Shown piece after piece: positions 56,230 through 58,909 of a stretch of 58,909 nt of DNA. Below the pieces are notes generated by a model. It did no database searches. It was given only the letters and a program-made list of their open reading frames with translations, and was not told where the DNA came from. Origin of the DNA: Bacteroidota bacterium. GTDB lineage: Bacteria > Bacteroidota > Bacteroidia > Bacteroidales > GCA-2748055. How positions within the stretch are numbered: position 1 is the stretch's first letter; each line of letters begins with the position of its first letter. The DNA is taken from the NCBI GenBank assembly GCA_024244665.1, contig JAAEOI010000401.1, positions 1 to 58,909 of the forward strand, given 5' to 3'. The position numbers and the translations under genes were made by a program.

Positions 56230-58909
56230 TCAGAGGGTTTTCTTCAACTCGGTTGTATCGAAGGCTTCCACCATATCTCCCACCTTGATGTCGTTGAAAT
56301 TCTCAATGTTCAGGCCGCATTCAAGACCTGAAACCACCTCTTTTGCATCATCCTTGAAACGCTTCAGTGAACCCAGATCCCCGCTGTAGATCACGATACC
56401 GTCCCTGATGAGTCGCACGTTCGATGTACGCTTGATCTTTCCTTCCCGTACAATACAACCTGCGATTGTACCCACCTTGGTGATCTTGATTGCATCAAGC
56501 ACCTCCAGAGTGGCAGTGATCTCCTCCCTGATCTCGGGCGACAACATTCCCTCCATGGCGGCTTTCACCTCCTCGATGGCATCGTAGATGATGGAGTAGA
56601 GGCGGATATCAATCTGCTCCTTCTCAGCCAGTTTCCTGGCACTCAGAGAGGGCCTTACCTGGAAGCCGATCACGATGGCATTGGATGCAGCGGCCAGCAG
56701 AATATCTGATTCGGATATCTGGCCGACAGCCTTGTGCTTGATGTTCACCTGGATCTCCTCAGTACCCAGTTTGATCAGGGAATCGGACAGGGCTTCAATG
56801 GAGCCGTCCACATCACCTTTCACAATTACATTAAGCTCCTGGAAGTTCCCAATGGCAATCCTCCGCCCGATCTCGTCCAGGGTGATATGTTTGGTAGTAC
56901 GCAGCAATTGCTCACGAGCCAGTTGCTCGCGTTTGTTCGCAATCTCCTTGGCCTCCTTATCGGTATCCAGCACATTGAAGCTCTCCCCTGCCTGGGGCGC
57001 CCCGTTTAGCCCGAGAATCAGCGTAGGAGTAGCAGGTCCCGCTGAGGTAATTTTCTTACCTCGCTCATTGAACATGGCCTTCACATGACCAAAATGTTGT
57101 CCTGCAAGTACTACATCACCTATATCCAGTGTTCCCGACTCAACAAGGATGGTAGCAATGTTACCCCTTCCCTTGTCCAGGGTTGATTCAATGATGGTTC
57201 CACGTGCACCCTTATTCGGGTTAGCTTTCAGATCCAGCAGTTCGGCTTCGAGCAGCACCTTTTCAAGCAGCTCCTCTATATTCATATTGTTCTTGGCTGA
57301 GATCTCCTGGGACTGAAATTTTCCACCCCAGTCCTCCACCATATAATTCATATTGGCCAGGCCCTCTTTGATCTTTTCCGGATTGGCTGCCGGAAGGTCG
57401 ATCTTGTTTATGGCAAATACGATAGGGACACCAGCTGCTGCTGCGTGATTGATGGCCTCCACGGTCTGCGGCTTTATTCCGTCATCGGCTGCCACCACAA
57501 TAATGGCAACATCAGTAATCTGGGCTCCCCTGGCACGCATGGCTGTAAAGGCCTCGTGACCAGGAGTGTCCAGGAAGGTAATCCTTCGCCCGTCTTTAAG
57601 CTTCACTCCGTATGCACCGATATGCTGGGTGATTCCACCCGCTTCACCGGCAACAACGTTGGCATCCCTGACAATATCAAGAAGCTTGGTTTTTCCATGG
57701 TCAACGTGGCCCATTACAGTAACAATCGGGGGCCTTGGGTGAAGATTTTCCGGATCGTCCTCCTCCTCCTGGATAGAGGCTACTACATCCACACTCACGA
57801 ATTCAACTTTGAAATGGAATTCATCGGCAACCAGGGCCATGGTTTCTGCATCGAGGCGCTGGTTAATGGAGACAAACAGTCCCAGGTTCATGCATGTCTG
57901 GATCACCTCGTTGGCCGGCACATTCATCATGCTGGCCAGTTCATTGACCGAGACAAACTCGGTTACCTGCAGTACGTTTTGTTGTTGTGCAGCATGTTCG
58001 GTCTCCTCCTGGATCCGCTGCTGAACCATATCCCTCTTTTCGCGCCTGTATTTGGAAGTTTTGGACTTGGTCCCCTTGTTGGTCAGTTTGGCCAGGGTAT
58101 CCTTAATCTGCTTCTGTACATCCTCTTCCTTTACCTCCGGGCGGGAAGCGCGTTTTCTCTTCTTGCCTCCTTTAATATCTTTCCTGTCAGCAGAGCTTTT
58201 CTGCTTGGCCAGGTCGACCGGTCCATCTTTCCGGATGCGCTTTCTTTTCTTCTTCTCCAGGTGGAGATCATTGTCTTTGCTCGAAGCAACCGGCTTCTTC
58301 TTGGGCTCCCGCTTCTCGGGAAGCACAATCTTTCCAACAACGGTCGGGCCACTAAGCTTCACAACCCTTGTGGGGATATGATTATCATCCTCATTCTTAT
58401 TCTTCGCTCCTGCTGCCTTTTCAGCTTCCGCTTTCGCTTCCGCTGTTGCAGCCGCCGCAGCCGCTGCGGCCTCTGCGGCCTCTGCAGCCTTCACCTCTTC
58501 TGATTCAGCAAGTTCCTTTGGTGCCTTCTTCTTCGCCTTCGGACTCTTACCTTTAGGCTCAGCTTCCCTGGCTGCGGCCTTTGGTTTCTTGGCTGGCCGT
58601 GTTTTCTGATTCATTGAATCCAGGTCGATCTTTCCAACAACCTTGGGTCCTCCATCATCTGCAACAGGCTCCTTTTCTTTGGCGACCGGCTCCTTTTCAG
58701 GCTGCTCAATCTCTTTGGCAGCAGGTTCAACAGGTTTCTCTTCCTTTGGCTTGACCGGCTTCTTCTTGACTTTCGCTTTCGGAGCGGCTTCGGGAGTCGT
58801 TTCGGGAGCGGCTTCGGGAGCGGCTTCGGGAGCGGCTTTTACTTCAGCTTTTGCTTCTACCTCCACAGTTTCGACAACCTTTTCCGGACTCCCGGCAGTT
58901 TTGTCGGTA
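56230..58909 (-). CDS. infB: Translation initiation factor IF-2, N-terminus beyond window
   Basis: At least 892 codons are in the window and the frame is still open at 58909, so the true start is outside; the GTG at 58866 is internal. The N-terminal part is low-complexity and highly charged (Ala/Pro/Glu and Lys runs). The GTPase follows: GHVDHGKT (G1), DTPGHEAF (G3), NKID (G4), then EF-Tu-like domain 2 and the C-terminal fMet-tRNA-binding domain. It delivers initiator tRNA to the ribosome. The missing N-terminus should be roughly 50-120 residues. Confidence 0.95.
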   Translation of the reverse strand, partial: TDKTAGSPEKVVETVEVEAKAEVKAAPEAAPEAAPETTPEAAPKAKVKKKPVKPKEEKPVEPAAKEIEQPEKEPVAKEKEPVADDGGPKVVGKIDLDSMNQKTRPAKKPKAAAREAEPKGKSPKAKKKAPKELAESEEVKAAEAAEAAAAAAAATAEAKAEAEKAAGAKNKNEDDNHIPTRVVKLSGPTVVGKIVLPEKREPKKKPVASSKDNDLHLEKKKRKRIRKDGPVDLAKQKSSADRKDIKGGKKRKRASRPEVKEEDVQKQIKDTLAKLTNKGTKSKTSKYRREKRDMVQQRIQEETEHAAQQQNVLQVTEFVSVNELASMMNVPANEVIQTCMNLGLFVSINQRLDAETMALVADEFHFKVEFVSVDVVASIQEEEDDPENLHPRPPIVTVMGHVDHGKTKLLDIVRDANVVAGEAGGITQHIGAYGVKLKDGRRITFLDTPGHEAFTAMRARGAQITDVAIIVVAADDGIKPQTVEAINHAAAAGVPIVFAINKIDLPAANPEKIKEGLANMNYMVEDWGGKFQSQEISAKNNMNIEELLEKVLLEAELLDLKANPNKGARGTIIESTLDKGRGNIATILVESGTLDIGDVVLAGQHFGHVKAMFNERGKKITSAGPATPTLILGLNGAPQAGESFNVLDTDKEAKEIANKREQLAREQLLRTTKHITLDEIGRRIAIGNFQELNVIVKGDVDGSIEALSDSLIKLGTEEIQVNIKHKAVGQISESDILLAAASNAIVIGFQVRPSLSARKLAEKEQIDIRLYSIIYDAIEEVKAAMEGMLSPEIREEITATLEVLDAIKITKVGTIAGCIVREGKIKRTSNVRLIRDGIVIYSGDLGSLKRFKDDAKEVVSGLECGLNIENFNDIKVGDMVEAFDTTELKKTL
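58779..58837 (-). repeat. 12-bp tandem repeat within infB
   Basis: The unit GGCTTCGGGAGC recurs about five times (one copy diverged as TCGTTTCGGGAG) and encodes Ala-Pro-Glu-Ala tandem residues in the flexible N-terminal region of IF-2. Such in-frame repeats may vary in number between strains. Confidence 0.8.

Noticed and set aside
58864..58866. Start of IF-2 at the GTG at 58866
   Set aside because: The same frame stays open to the window edge with typical IF-2 low-complexity sequence, so the start is outside the window.
1..58909. CRISPR arrays, tRNA or rRNA genes, transposases and integrases
   Set aside because: I looked for spaced direct repeats, T-loop/CCA patterns and DDE or tyrosine-recombinase motifs and found none; small or divergent ones could be missed by eye.

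Overview
The window comes from a free-living member of the Bacteroidota, most likely a Bacteroidales/Marinilabiliales-type lineage. The evidence is a complete sprA (type IX secretion translocon), two secreted enzymes ending in type IX sorting domains, SiaB/SiaC-type partner-switch proteins, a BtuB-like TonB receptor, many lipoproteins and signal peptides, and a few promoter candidates of the Bacteroidota form (TAnnTTTG). I see no rRNA, tRNA, CRISPR array, integrase or transposase.

Layout. 1-9.75 kb is AT-rich and accessory: a decayed left edge, a membrane protein/VWA-like lipoprotein pair, a histidine-kinase stub, a glutamate-synthase-like FMN protein, a secreted sulfatase, and a cluster of broken minus-strand genes (sulfatase, SH3 lipoprotein, penicillin-binding protein 1A), followed by a sugar-porter MFS gene. 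9.75-18.9 kb holds a one-gene highly reducing polyketide synthase of 2818 aa (KS-AT-DH-MT-ER-KR-ACP-TE) overlapping its own Sfp-type phosphopantetheinyl transferase. 18.9-20 kb holds further gene debris (CotH-like and transporter fragments). 20-27.3 kb has a ferredoxin-nitroreductase, a DEAD-box helicase with a DEVD motif, carbohydrate-related secreted proteins and a gluzincin-like metalloprotease, with small remnants between them.

27.3-33.5 kb is a signalling island: a membrane HAMP-SpoIIE phosphatase (SiaA-like), a SiaC-like phosphoprotein, a SiaB-like kinase, and divergently a 1021-aa ABCG-type ABC protein with a TerB-like/FHA-like N-terminal half. No diguanylate cyclase is present, so the output differs from Pseudomonas SiaABCD and may be the ABC protein. 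33.5-42.4 kb carries an outer-membrane barrel with an M1 aminopeptidase (type IX cargo), an ABC-2 exporter, a superoxide reductase, a radical SAM protein, an NTF2-like lipoprotein and a 7TMR-DISM histidine kinase. 42.4-58.9 kb is mostly core: M17 aminopeptidase, pdxA, a TonB receptor, an unknown secreted protein, gcvH, sprA, ruvA and infB. infB runs off the right edge.

The strongest candidates for new biology are the stand-alone HR-PKS/PPTase locus and the SiaABC-ABCG island. A third theme is gene decay: at least ten recognisable gene stubs lie in spaces that would otherwise look empty.
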